64,000 nt of DNA. It comes from Calliopum simillimum (taxonomy: Eukaryota > Arthropoda > Insecta > Diptera > Lauxaniidae). The notes below the pieces were generated by a model. It did no database searches. It worked only from the letters and a program-made list of their open reading frames with translations, and had not been told where the DNA came from. Every line of letters begins with the position of its first letter. The first letter of the stretch is position 1. A program made the position numbers and the translations under genes. Where the stretch lies: assembly GCA_951812925.1 (NCBI GenBank), contig OX638370.1, positions 49,293,948-49,357,947 on the forward strand. The letters are read 5' to 3'. This document shows, piece after piece, positions 24,170 to 34,657 of the stretch.

Positions 24170-24660
24170 ATGCAGGCTCTTAAACGGTCTAGGCATTGGG
24201 TATAGCGACAAGATGAAAAATTTTTACGATGGAGGAAGTTTTAAATGATCAAAACGACAAAGTCTATGCTGGAAAAATGAAGCAAAGAATACAATACCTA
24301 GGGTTTAGAGAGGTCATCATCCTGCATACGCATGGTTTGGCGCCACATCACTGCACTTTTGTGAAAAAGATGGAAAAACTGGAGTGAAAGTGTACCAAGA
24401 AGTTGTCTTGGAAGGCATTATGAAAAATTTAACAACTTAACTCTTTAATAGAGAACACTGGGTCTTTCAACAAGACTCTGCACCAGCTAATAAAGCTAAA
24501 ACAACGAAAGAGTGGTTGCTCCATAATATTTCAGCTTTTATTTCTGCTGAAGATTGGCCCTCAGAAAGCCCAGGCTTAAATCCTCTTGATTAAAAATTAT
24601 GGTCGGAGTTAGAGGGTATGGCTTGCAGAGGAAAGATTATCTTTGAATTAAAAAATTAAA
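24170..24660 (+). pseudogene. Tc1/mariner-type DD37D transposase relic
   Basis: Pieces in shifting frames read NDQNDKVYAGKMKQR, then TSLHFCEKDGKTGVKVYQEV, then HWVFQQDSAPANKAKTTKEW, and end WPSESPGLNPLD. The Asp of QDSAPA and the Asp of NPLD are separated by 37 residues, the spacing of the DD37D (maT-like) group rather than DD34D mariners. Several stops and at least one deletion are visible. No TIRs were found. Confidence 0.8.
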
Positions 24661-25478
24661 ATTGCAAAATAGCTTGTCCTTCTCTGGTTCTGACTCATCT
24701 GCGATTTACAAAGCCTTCATTCGCTCTAGGCTAGAGGAAGTTCAAAATTCACTCACCTCTTTTTTTTCCTACCCATCCAATTTCCTAACTATCCTCCTCA
24801 TCATTTTCCTTCTCTCCTCCGCTGTGTTTTATAACCTTAAAGGACGTAGTACTTAGTGTTAAAGAACATTAAAAAAAAATTAATTTTTAAATATACTTTC
24901 AAAATTTTAAATATTTATGTATTCTCTTGTAACTCCTTGGATCCTTTTATAATCCCAAAAATTCCAAGATCGCCAAAAGGCTCCAAAATAAGCATCCCCA
25001 GATTAATCGTACTATATCTGTAGGAATAATTCTCACTCGAAGCTTTTTGCTTTGCATTCTATCGTACAAAATTAATCTTGAAGATTAAGGCCCCTATTGT
25101 GTGTCGAAACAAATTTGGGTTTCGTTTCTTGTCGAGAGACGAAACGAGATTTCCAGATCTAACCAAATACTTTTCTCTATTTTAATGTGCGCAATTACCA
25201 TTAGTTAAAAAGATACAATTATATTACCCCATGAGCAAGTGTAAATTTGTAAATAATAAAACTGCAAGAGACATTCTATGTGTTTCATTAATATGATAAG
25301 AGTTACAGAATGTCATTTAATTTAAACAAACCGTGTATGAAATAATAATTAGTGGTGGCATTTTAACTTATTGAGTGCGGCGAAATAAATCTCTAAACCT
25401 TCTCCAAAAACGTGGTGTTGATGTATACCACTGGGAGAGTCACCCTTAATCGTATGTAGCACCAACATTTACCTTGTC
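24661..25478. other. Unassigned intron sequence
   Basis: An open stretch at 24662-24856 gives a hydrophobic-tailed 64-residue read with no family I recognise; its T/C-rich DNA explains the composition. 25040-25430 has an odd GTCGAAAC...GTTTCGT...GAAACGA palindromic patch near 25100-25150. No gene supported. Confidence 0.35.
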
Positions 25479-25874
25479 TCAACGATGTCGCCAAAGTATA
25501 CCTTCGTGTCTCAAAATGTCTCGGAAAAGTATTCCGCCACACCGTGTATCAAAAAGATGTCTCACAATGAACCTCACATTAACCGCATTTATTATCTCTG
25601 CATTGATGTTGAAGTCTCTTACTCTCAAATTTTTTTTTATTTTTGGAAACAACCAGAAGTCACAAGGCGCTAGATCTGGGGAATAAGGTGCGGGACTAAT
25701 TTCTTCGATGCCTGAAAGCGCAATAAAATCGGTCGTTTTTTCAGCAGTTTGCGCTGGCGCATTATCGTGATGTAGAAAGTAGCGGCGTAGCTCCTTTTTT
25801 TTTGGCGTTTCCCAATAAATTTTGGAAAACTTCTGGTAAACCATTGAGCAGTAACTGTCTGACTTTTTACACAT
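25479..25874 (-). pseudogene. mariner transposase fragment (same family as 52133-53454)
   Basis: The minus strand holds an open 131-codon piece with HHDNAPAQTAEKTTDFIAL and YSPDLAPCDFWLFPKI, giving the second and third Asp at DD34D spacing. It matches the copy at 52133-53454 over the block with LSGIEEI and the 3' sequence GAGATAATAAATGCGGTTAA. The first Asp region and both TIRs are missing. It abuts the BEL/Pao relic. Confidence 0.85.
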
Positions 25875-25989
25875 TATTAACCATGCATAAATAAATATAA
25901 TTCCGGTAAAAAAAAATTCACTTCGAATTTTTTCGCAGAAATATTCTTATTTTCCTGGGCTATACGTAGCATTTACCGACAAGTTTCGT

Positions 25990-27390
25990 TCAATATCTAG
26001 ATCATCAATTTGAAGATTTTTCTGTGGGTCTCTCCATTTGTTGCGTTTATGTAACTCTTTTAAGTAGATACTCGTCTTTCCATCGACGAGACAATTCCTG
26101 CTGAAGTACTTTCAGACGTCGACAACGATTATTTAAGCTTATTGAATCATTTTCTTCCGGTTCAGCAGGAGCCAAGAGTAGTGACCCAATGAGGAAATGA
26201 CCAAGAGTTAGTACGGCCAAATTTGAGACATTTTCAGATTTGGGACACAGCGGATGTGAATTTAGGCAGCCTTCGATACGCTAGAGTAAAGTTGCAAACT
26301 CTTCGAAGGTGTACTTGATGTGACATGCAATTTTTTTAATGAGTTGTTTGAAACTTTTCAGGCCGGCCTCCCAGTGCCTTCTCATGTGAGGGGCCAATGG
26401 TGCTATTAAGTGGCACGAAAGTTTTTGTAAGACGGTCGGTCTAAAAATGATCTTGAAGGTGGCAAGGCGGCCATCATTTGGCCATGAAGCTTTTTGCGAT
26501 GGACATTTGCTCTGATTACTTGATGAGTATTCAAAAAATGAGTCATTGTTAGACCTGCGCTTTTGGATGAATTTGGTTCATGGTTCATAAAATTAAAATA
26601 TTCGTTTTGGAACTGATGAGGCTGAGAATTTATAATAAGACGCATTTTTACTGCGCTTATATTTACAGCTGAAATTACTTGTATGGAATAAATGGTTTCA
26701 GCTTCAGTTTCAACATTCACGAAACAGTTCGCAATGCTTTTGGTAGCGATGAAAACCGATAAAAAATGTCTTCGGTTACTGCCGAGCTAGTAAAATGAGT
26801 TGTAATTATTCTCATTTCAATAATGGTATCGATTTCTGGACTTAAGTTATGACCTGGCCAATGACTTTTTGGCAATTGATCTACGAAGGTTCAAGCCACC
26901 ACACTTCATTAGATATTAGATCCGCAGGGTATGCCCCGCGGGTTGCTAGATCAGCGGGATTCGATTGTGTCATTGTGTGACCAATTCCCACTGGCGGTCT
27001 TCTCTATTATTGATATCCTTTTAGCGGAAAAGCACAAGTACATGCTGGTTTTTTAATCCCCGATAGAAAAGTGGTTGAGTCAGACCATAAAAATAATGAA
27101 TTCGAATTAACTGGTGTGCTCCACACAGCTGTAAGCGAAGTATAGACAATGTTTTTATAGTGACCATTTTTGTTTTTACCACAAGAAGATTGGAATTAAT
27201 TTTGCTGTCGATTATTGTGCGCAGGTAAAGTGCTGCGGCATATGCCTTTTCTAAGGCGTCACAAAAACCGTGAAATTCAGTAGTGCTTGTAGGACAATGC
27301 TGAACCCACCGTGGTAATGATATAAGTTTGTCATAATCAGGCTTTCGAATCAGCGATTTCTTATTTCTAAGGAACTTACGAATTGCTATG
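25990..27390 (-). pseudogene. BEL/Pao RNase H and integrase remnants
   Basis: Around 27330-27090 the minus strand reads LPRWVQHCP, TEFHGFCDALEKAYAAALYL and LSILRLQLCGAHQL, the BEL RNase H region. Around 26440 is MMAALPPSRSFLDRPSY, the start of the integrase core, directly followed by APHMRRHWEAGLKSFKQL and LGHFLIGSLLLAPAEP near its end. The sequence between these integrase blocks, which should carry DDE, is missing. Confidence 0.75.
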
Positions 27391-27426
27391 TGTCTTGAGG
27401 CACCCAGATCACTTTGTTTTGGAAAG

Positions 27427-28080
27427 TTAATTGAAATGGTAAATGTACCATATACCGACCATCTGAGTTGCTTGCGATTGTTTTATTAACAATTTCATCA
27501 TATAAGACATCTGATTATGACATAATTTTTTTCCAGGAATTTTCTTGGTATCAAATAATTCGTTTAATTGCTTGTTTGACGAAACTCCAGTGACATATGA
27601 CACTATAATTTGATTTGGTTTGGTACATTGCACATCAGGAATCGGGCCTGTGAGGATCCAACCGAAAACGGTCTCTTGAGCCACAAGAGAGCCTAAAATC
27701 CCTTTATGAAGACCACTAAGTATGAGCAGTGGGTATAGATCACCACCAATAAGGAGATTTATGGTCGAGCTTTGAAAAAAACTGGCATCAGCAAAATTGA
27801 GCTTTAGTAGCTCTGGATAAGAAGATGGGTCAAAGGAATACGATGACATATTTCAAGTGACATCAGATACAATAAGTGCAGAGACTTCAGTTTGTACATT
27901 TGGATCAAATATTGATCCAAAATAAAATGATGAAACTTGAGTAGGATTAGAGCCGATAGCGCCATTTAATCCAGACACTTGAGCCCAGATTACTTTGGTG
28001 GGGAGCTTTAATAAATTTTGGAGACGTTCTGATACAAAAGTTCCTTCAGATGCTGGGTTAATTACAGCCCGAGATTTGTA
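27427..28080 (-). pseudogene. BEL/Pao aspartic protease region
   Basis: Minus-strand reading gives SRAVINPASEGTFVSERLQN, LPTKVIWAQVSGLNG, then NLLIGGDLYPLLI and LVAQETVFGWILTGPI. These are the ordered blocks of the BEL/Pao protease (DUF1758 type). The active-site D(S/T)G is changed to NPAS, and a stop sits before 27849. The enzyme would mature the polyprotein; this copy cannot. Confidence 0.85.
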
Positions 28081-28084
28081 TGTT

Positions 28085-28863
28085 ATAGTATTACAGTATT
28101 CTCATTTTATTCCTAGCAGAAGCATAGGGCCCATATGAAACATCTCCATTTGTTGCGCTCCCTTCCGATGACTTTGATCTCTTGCAACGACTTTCCCGAT
28201 TCTTAGATTTCCTTTTCCAGCGACCTTTTCCAGTTGGTTTTGGGTGTACCACGTCCTCTACTGCCTTGTGGATTCCACTCAAGAGCCTGGCGACAAACTT
28301 TGCTGTGTGGTTTCCGGAGAGTGTGACCAATCTATCTCCATTTCCGCAGCTTGACCACGTTTGCTATAGCCCTCTAATTGCATTTTTGATGTAGCTCGGC
28401 ATTTGATATAGTGCGAGGCCACCAAACCTTTAGTATGCGCCTTAAGCATTTGTTGACGAATACTTGCAGCTTGTTCGTTAGTTGTTCAGTAACAACCCAT
28501 GTTTCGCACCCATATAACAAAACCGATTTCACATTCGAATCAAAAATGCGCCCTCTCGTTTTGGTGGATATAACGCAAGAAGCCCATATTTTGTTCAGTT
28601 TAGCACACGCGCCTTTTGCTTTTGCTATTCTTGAGTTGATATCCTCTTTTGCTCCACCATCCATGGAGATAATGCTGCCTAAATACGTAAAGCTATCGAA
28701 GTTTTCGATGTCATCACTGCCAGCTTTAAACGTGATGTCATTCCTGTTTGCGTTTAGCTTCATGCTTTTAGTCTTGGACACATTGATTTTTAGGCCGGCC
28801 TTTTGTGATTCCAAGACAAGGTCTTCAATTTTGCTTTGCACATCTGAATGTAAAGTAAAGTAA
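28085..28863 (-). pseudogene. RTE-clade LINE, 3' part, inserted in BEL/Pao
   Basis: The frame 28374-28841 reads KINVSKTKSMKLN, FDSFTYLGSIISMDGG, then SNVKSVLLYGCETW and VNKCLRRILKVWWPRTISNA, the RT thumb/C-terminal signature of RTE-type LINEs. The last coding part continues at 28091-28330 (TGKGRWKRKSKNRESRCK). It is 5'-truncated at about 28860. BEL/Pao protease sequence lies on both sides, so it landed in an existing element. The same family occurs at 53500-55900 (+) and 17640-17900 (-). Confidence 0.85.
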
Positions 28864-28959
28864 GTAAAACTTTTTTGGTGTCAGAATTGAAACAAGTTTG
28901 TACCGTTTCTGTAGGATTTTCATTCGAATTAGTGGACTGTATTGTTGTAGTATGAGCTA

Positions 28960-30110
28960 CACTAATTCGGACATAATCCCCAGGAAAAAACGGACATAAT
29001 CCCCATAACGATATTTTGTTATTGACAACAGCCGCAGCTCAGGATTTACAACTCCCAAAAATTCCAATACCGTTTCCGCGGCGGCCTTCAGCCGCTGATA
29101 TACGTGGGCTGCTCGATATATTTCTGACCTAATAATGAAAATGCGAATATTTATGATCAAAAATGGTTTTATTGATTTTCAAAGTATTCTCCAGCATGAT
29201 TTATACACTTTTGCATGCGCTCAAACCAATTGTCGAAGCACTTTTTCCACTCCGATTGAGACACTTCCAAAACATGGTTTTTGAACGCTTCAACAGCATC
29301 TTCTGGCGACGAAAATCATTGACCACGCATTTTTTTCTTAATATGCGGGAATAAAAAAAAGTCATTGGGTGCCAAGTCAGGGCTGTACGGCGGATGACCC
29401 ATCAATTCGACGTTTTGGCCGGTCAAAAAGGCGCTGGTTTGAGCCGATGTGTGAGAGCTCGCATTGTCATCGTGAACAATGATTCTTGAATTCATTAAAC
29501 CAGTTTTTCACAGTGCTATAGGATTGTGCTTCATTGCTATATAAAGATTAAGTTCATCGATGCACTCTTGTTGTGATAATTCACGTCAAAAATTGTGAAA
29601 AATGATCGCACGAAAATGTTCACGAGTTAATTCCATTTTTTTACCAAATTGATTTTTTCAAGTCACTGTAAACAACACAAATGATGGTTGTACGTCAAAA
29701 CGTTCTGAGTACGTTTATGCTAAAAAATATCAAACTTTCCAATAGAAATGTCAGATTTTACCTGGCAACACTATTGCCTAGGCCAGAAATATATCGAGCA
29801 GCCTACGTATCTAACACCTAGTTTGCTAGCCACAGTAATTTTACATAAGAGTAGGGGTAAGTGGGCGGCCTGCGGCCGCAGCTCAGGACTTAAAACTCCC
29901 AAAAATCCAATACCAGCTTCGCGGCTGCCTTCGGCCGCGGATCACTATAATAACATCCAACACTATATAAATTTTTTAAATGGATTATTGCAAAAATTTT
30001 GTTCAATCTTAATTAAATTTTTCGGACATAATCCCAATAGGGGTCATAACCCCCATGACCAAAATGGGGATTATGACCGAAAAATTTTCGGACATAATCC
30101 CCATTTACGA
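28960..30110. repeat. CGGACATAATCCCC-bearing repeat, interrupted by a mariner
   Basis: The word CGGACATAATCCC occurs at about 28968, 28988, 30022 and 30090. A ~60-bp GC-rich unit (GCCGCAGCTCAGGA ... GCGGCCTTCAGCCGC) lies at 29036-29098 and again, diverged, at about 29874-29940. The mariner at 29103-29807 inserted at the edge of the first unit. An inverted CATAACCCCCATGACC/GGGGATTATGACC hairpin lies at 30045-30080. No gene supported. Confidence 0.5.
29103..29807 (-). mobile_element. Internally deleted mariner, 705 bp
   Basis: TIRs CGTGGGCTGCTCGATATATT (left, 29103) and the inverse of CGTAGGCTGCTCGATATATT (right, to 29807) are flanked by TA (29101-29102, 29808-29809). The minus strand retains the start ATGGAATTAACTCGTGAACA near 29635 and the block around HDNA...YSPDLAPND (29360-29480). 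The middle of the gene is deleted. The non-coding 5' region aligns with 10830-10970 (TTTTTTAGCATAAACGTACTC), so it is a diverged sibling of the 10796-11945 element. Confidence 0.9.
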
Positions 30111-30317
30111 AGCGATAACAACACCCTTTTGAGGTTATTTTATGTTATGAAAGTCTATCAAATTCCGCATATTTTGGTGAATTTAAAAAAAAAATCGTTA
30201 GAGCTGTTTTCGAAAAAATTCCAAAAAACCGTTAAAATTAGAATGAACCAAAAGTTGTGAGTTGACACACAAAAATTAAATTTTTATCATTATTTTAACA
30301 AGTAATGATTATTATGT
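30110..30317. repeat. Target repeat, left half (copy also at 46812-47205)
   Basis: AACAACACCC, CTATCAAATTCCGCATA and GTTGTGAGTTGACAC recur inverted at 46970-47205. The right half follows the palindrome at 31861-32040. This repeat is the host of the element at 30326-31852. Confidence 0.65.
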
Positions 30318-30325
30318 GTATATAG

Positions 30326-31852
30326 TAGGGCGTTTCACGAAAACAACTTTTTTGATTTTTTTCAAACCTTAAAGCGGATTTGGGTGTATTATGGGATAAA
30401 AATAACCCATGAATTTTTTCAGATTTTTTATTGGTCATTTAGAGGTCGCGATATCAACTTTTTAAAAAAATGTTTCCAAACTGTAAAAATAAATTGTTTA
30501 ATACCTGTTTTGTTGTTTTTAAATAACTCTGACTAACTAAATCACTCACTTTTGAGTCGCTTGGACCCGTAGAATACGAAAAAAGTCATGAAGATGAAAA
30601 AACTAGCAACGCCCTACTGGATAGACCCGTGTATTCAACATAATGTCACTGATTTTTTGATATTTTTGTCAATTAATTGCCTAATTTTGGTAAAAAAAAA
30701 CGTTTTTATTAATTGTGAAAAAGAAACGTCAAAACATATTTAAGAACATATGAAAAGGTAAGTAAATTAAATGAGTCATATTCTAAAACAGACAGGGTAA
30801 TTTGCCTGGCACAGTGATGTCTTAAGCTTAAAATTACGATAACTCATGAACGGTGAGTCACACGTTTAAAGTAAAAATATTTGTTTATAGGGAATTACTT
30901 GCACTACAATCTACATATGACTTTTTTCAGATGACTTATAGTTTAGCAAATATTTTTATAACAAACCATAAATTTCGAAACAAACCGTTTTTTCAAAAAA
31001 TATCCAAAACGGTACAGTACAATGCATAGCACAATGTTCAATTTTGAATGATTTCAAGACGCGATATCTCATGAACGGTAAGTCGGACGAAAAAACAGTT
31101 CGGAGAGATCTTTATAGGGAATTAAACTTTCTATAAAATGCGAGAAAATGTTTTTTTCTAGGACTAACCGTTTTGGATATTTTTGAAAAAACGGTTTGTT
31201 TCGAAATTTCTGGTTTGTTATAAAAATATCTGCTGAACTATAAGTCATCTGAAAAAAGTCATATGTAGATTGTAGTGCAAGTAATTCTCTATAAACAAAT
31301 ATTTTTACTTTAAACGTGTGACTCACCGTTCATGAGTTATCGTAATTTTAAGCTTAAGACATCACTGTGCCAGGCAAATTACCCTGTCTGTTTTAGAATA
31401 TGACTCATTTAATTTACTTACCTTTTCATATGTTCTTAAATATGTTTTGACGTTTCTTTTTCACAATTAATAAAAAGGTTTTTGTACCAAAATTAGGCAA
31501 TTAATTGACAAAAATATCAAAAAATCAGTGACATTATGTTGAATACACAGGTCTATCCAGTAGGGCGTTGCTAGTTTTTTCATCTTCATGACTTTTTTCG
31601 TATTCTACGGGTCCAAGCGACTCAAAAGTGAGTGATTTAGTTAGTCAGAGTTATTTTAAAAACAATAAAACAGGTATTAAACAATTTATTTTTACAGTTT
31701 GGAAACATTTTTTTAAAAAGTTGATATCGCGACCTCTAAATGACCAATAAAAAATCTGAAAAAATTCATGGGTTATTTTTATCCCATAATACACCCAAAT
31801 CCGCTTTAAGGTTTGAAAAAAATCAAAAAAGTTGTTTTCGTGAAACGCCCTA
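30326..31852. mobile_element. 1.53-kb hAT-type palindromic MITE
   Basis: Begins TAGGGCGTTTCACGAAAAC and ends with its inverse. Arms of roughly 680 bases (30326 to about 31010, and about 31165 to 31852) are nearly identical inverted copies, with a loop centred near 31089. Flanking 8-mers GTATATAG (30318-30325) and TTATATAG (31853-31860) differ by one base, an hAT-type target duplication. The homologous site near 46970-46995 lacks the insertion. No transposase is encoded, so it would need one in trans. Confidence 0.88.
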
Positions 31853-32043
31853 TTATATAGTATAAAAGCATATTAAATTTTGAAGAATATAAGACTTAAA
31901 AGAAAAAATTTGATGGACCGGTTTTCGAAAAAATGGAAACAACCTTTAAAATTTGAATGAGAAATTAATTTTAATCGACATATGAAAATTAAATTTTACC
32001 CATTATTGTAACGAATAATGATAAATATAAATATGCACACATA
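31853..32043. repeat. Target repeat, right half
   Basis: Continues the repeat at 30110-30317 after the palindrome: TATAAAAGCATATTAAATT..., ATCGACATATGAAAATTAAA and TAACGAATAA match 46812-46990 (inverted). It ends at the TA of the Tc1-like element. Confidence 0.65.
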
Positions 32044-32177
32044 AAGAGTGTGTCGAAAAAAACTTATACACGCTTAAAGTTAAATAAAACTTAAACCGTT
32101 CAATTTAAAAATTCTTAAAAATATGTAAATTTATTAATATATTATAGAAATTCATTAAACATTAAAATATTGGAATA

Positions 32178-32487
32178 TTAATCGGAATTTATAAATCTAT
32201 CCACCTTTTCCGGGAATCCTGTCATTAACGATTTAATGGTTGTTTCCGTTACCTTTTTGGAGGAGCCGGTCCATTTACGCTTGAAATCAGACATGTTCTG
32301 GGATAACTTTCCTGTGTTCTTCAATTCCCTTTTCACGAGCACCCAATATCTCTCCACAGGCCGGAGCTCTGAACAGTTGGGTGGGTTTGCCTCCCGGGGT
32401 AAAAAAATTACATTATTATTTGTATACCACTCAAAGCCTTTTTTCCATAGTGGCATGATGCTAAATCGGGCCAGAAATATGTTGTAC
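32178..32487 (-). pseudogene. Tc1-like transposase, C-terminal catalytic part
   Basis: Follows on from the 33774-34500 piece once the LINE and one copy of its target duplication are discounted. The joined reading restores a WPDLASCHY motif with the second catalytic Asp. After it come FEWYTNNNVIFLPREANPPN and CSELRPVERYWVLVKRELKN, holding the last acidic residue. The 92-residue open part ends at a stop at 32178. Confidence 0.88.
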
Positions 32488-33773
32488 TTGTTGTAGCAAC
32501 TCCAACTCTAGGTCTGCAAATTGAAAGACAAAATTAATCCTTTCGTCTACTAGTATTTTAGGGATAAGGAATTAGAAAACAGGTCCAGCCTAGCCCGGGA
32601 GGCCCTGAAATTGGAAAACCTCTACTGGGCAGGACCATAGGTCAAACGTAGAGAGGTTGGTGGGATGGGACGAACAGTTGAAAAGGTGGGAACTGTCGTG
32701 CGGACTACCACTGCATGATGGGCACCGATCCGCGGTGCCCTCAATGATCCGGGCCCTGTAGCTCATCAGGATGAGCGAGTAGCCCGAGTGAAGTTGAGAG
32801 AGTATGCACCATGCCTCCCTCGATAGTGATTTTTCACTGTAATGAATTTGTGGAGGGCGGCTATTTAGAACTTTATTAAGTGCCATATATTCAATAGCCG
32901 TACTGGCAAGATGCATTTGCAGACCATTGAGACCATATGGTTTCCCTGTAGCACCTAAAATCTACCCTGATACACCTGTGTGGTGATGGCATACTGACCA
33001 CATTATTAGTGGGGAGATTTAGGTTGCAGCAGATCAGCGGAAACTGCTGTGTTAGCAGGGTATTATGTGCTCTGACTTTCAGGAGCCCGGTCTCATCATG
33101 CAGATGGTCCGGGTCGGACATGAGGTGACACCCGGTAGCTAAACACAAGGCACTGTTCTGTCTGGATTGGAGCTTGCTCCATTGCGTGTCGCTGAGTGCC
33201 GGAGACCAGATGGGGGCGGCGTGATTCAAGATGGATCGCCTTATATGTTGCGATCAGGGTCTCCTTATCCTTACCCCTAGAGGTTCCTGCAATGGCACTC
33301 AGCACACGGTTTCTCTTACTTAATTTGGAGCAAACCTCACTAGCGTGCCTTGAGAATTTGTATATGTTATCGAGTGTCACCCCGAGAATTTTCAGATATT
33401 AAATGGTTGGTATTCGGTCTCCGTTTATATTGATATTGAGTTTGAGTACAACAAGATACGAATTGATCCTCTGCTCAGCCTCCGAGACTGTTTTGGCTTA
33501 TGCCACTGTTACATATTTAAACAATCGTAGTCTGGATCAAACTGAACTTGTATTTTATTGAGTAACTGTAAAGAACCTATGTAAGAAGAGAGAGTATTCT
33601 TACAGTCTTATTCTACATATTTATATACATACTTTGATACATAACAGCCACAATAGCGTAATCCACGAAAGCCCGTCTACCATGTAAATAGGCTGCTAGA
33701 TATCTGTTGGTACTGACGGGGATGGTCGTGTTTTGAAGATCCGCAAGGAAGATGTTGAGATCGATAGTACCAA
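32488..33773 (-). mobile_element. 5'-truncated LINE (jockey/I group) inside the Tc1-like element
   Basis: The minus strand reads RT fragment RYLAAYLHGRRAFVDY, then after a solo LTR GVTLDNIYKFSRHASEVCSK, NHAAPIWSPALSDTQWSKLQ, and CPSCSGSPHDSSHLFNC near the C-terminus. The 3' end is ...GTTGCTACAACAA. The flanks AGAAATATGTTGTAC (32473-32487) and AGAAATATGTAGGTAC (33774-33789) are a slightly diverged target duplication. Several frame breaks; dead. Confidence 0.88.
33507..33646 (-). mobile_element. Solo LTR, 140 bp, BEL-like ends
   Basis: The segment starts TGTTACATATTTAAAC and ends CTTTGATACATAACA, i.e. TGTTA...TAACA inverted termini. It is flanked by a perfect 5-bp target duplication GCCAC (33502-33506 and 33647-33651). 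An AATAAA lies inside on the minus strand (ACTCAATAAAATAC). It interrupts the LINE frame. TGTTA...TAACA ends and 5-bp duplications fit BEL/Pao LTRs, though 140 bases is short. Confidence 0.8.
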
Positions 33774-34500
33774 AGAAATATGTAGGTACTCTGTGCTGTT
33801 TAAGGAAAGGCAAAAGCCGTTTTTGTAGACACTCCTTAATATACATTTCTGTATTTATCGTTCCTGATGTCACACATGCTTGGCTTCTTTTGCCACAACT
33901 GCAAATGGCTTGCCACACAAGAAACTTCTTAGGGGATTTTGTTTGCTTTTTTGTCCGGCATTGTTCCTGAATATTACCTCGTCCATCAGCCACATAAAAA
34001 TCTTCACCCGGAAATTGTGAAAAGTCTGCCAGAACATAGGTTTCATCATCCATCACACAGCACGTACATTTTTTTATAAAATTATACATCAACTTTTTAG
34101 CTCGTTTTTTTGCTTCTAAATTCTTTACCGCATTGCGATCTGGAACTTTCTGAACTTTATACGACTTCAGCTAAGCATTAGCTTTGGTTTTGCACACAAA
34201 AGAATCAGAGCATTTAACTACACGAGCTGCTTTTCTGACAGAAGTGTTCGGAGCTCTTCAAAAGAGTTGTCCGACATCTATTGCCTTACAAATATTTGTT
34301 GGATCTTTTTTCTTCCTGTTCCAGGTTTTCGTGCAATGTTTAAGTCTTCTTTATACTGTTTAATGGCTTTTGAAACAGTGACGATGAACCTTGAGATCTG
34401 TTGCTATTTTTTTTAAAGTTCACTATGGATTTTTTTGAAAAGTTTTAATTATTTTTTAACGTACTTTTATTTCGCAGTCCATTTTGAAAGAAATAACAAT
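33774..34500 (-). pseudogene. Tc1-like transposase, N-terminal and first catalytic part
   Basis: On the minus strand, KVPDRNAVKNLEAKKRAKKL leads into VMDDETYVLADF with the first catalytic Asp. GEDFYVADGRGN, KKFLVWQAICSCGK and MYIKECLQKRLLPFLKQH follow, up to PTYF, where the LINE interrupts the frame. Upstream (34130-34500) an HTH-like region is present but has stops. The reading frame continues across the LINE target duplication into the piece at 32178. Confidence 0.85.
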
Positions 34501-34657
34501 TGAAAATGAATAATCTGAATAAATATAATATCTTATTTTTAAAAGCTAACGTGATTCAAAAAAAAAAAAAATTATTCGTTGAACACAGGATAAGTTATGG
34601 CTGAAAAAGTGTGTATAAGGTTTTTTCGACACACTCTTTATTATATATGTATATACT

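Larger units (their letters stand above)
25950..28960 (-). mobile_element. BEL/Pao LTR-retrotransposon relic, split by an RTE LINE
   Basis: Read downward on the minus strand: a segment before the protease (VLLTLLY, about 28860-28950), then after the RTE insertion the aspartic-protease region (about 28080-27430), then an RNase H-type region (about 27390-27050), then integrase pieces ending in a DUF5641-like C-terminus (about 26330-25990). No LTRs were recognised at its ends. The central integrase catalytic part appears deleted near 26400. Confidence 0.8.
32044..34638 (-). mobile_element. Tc1-like element carrying a LINE that carries a solo LTR
   Basis: TIRs AAGAGTGTGTCGAAAAAAAC (32044) and the inverse of AAGAGTGTGTCGAAAAAACC (to 34638) are flanked by TA (32042-32043, 34639-34640). 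Transposase pieces lie at 33774-34500 and 32178-32487 on the minus strand. They are separated by a LINE insertion (32488-33773) with a ~15-bp target duplication; this in turn holds a 140-bp solo LTR. Confidence 0.9.

Noticed and set aside
24662..24856. Small membrane protein
   Set aside because: Hydrophobic stretch comes from C/T-rich DNA; no conserved feature or neighbouring gene signals.
28411..28863. 150-residue + strand protein
   Set aside because: Antisense of the RTE reverse transcriptase on the minus strand.
25950..28960. Endogenous virus with an envelope gene
   Set aside because: Only BEL/Pao protease, RNase H and integrase pieces are visible; no envelope-type frame was seen.
33502..33651. 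Interpreting the 140-bp insert as a small intron in the LINE
   Set aside because: It has TGTTA...TAACA ends and a perfect 5-bp GCCAC duplication, which fit a solo LTR; LINEs do not carry introns.
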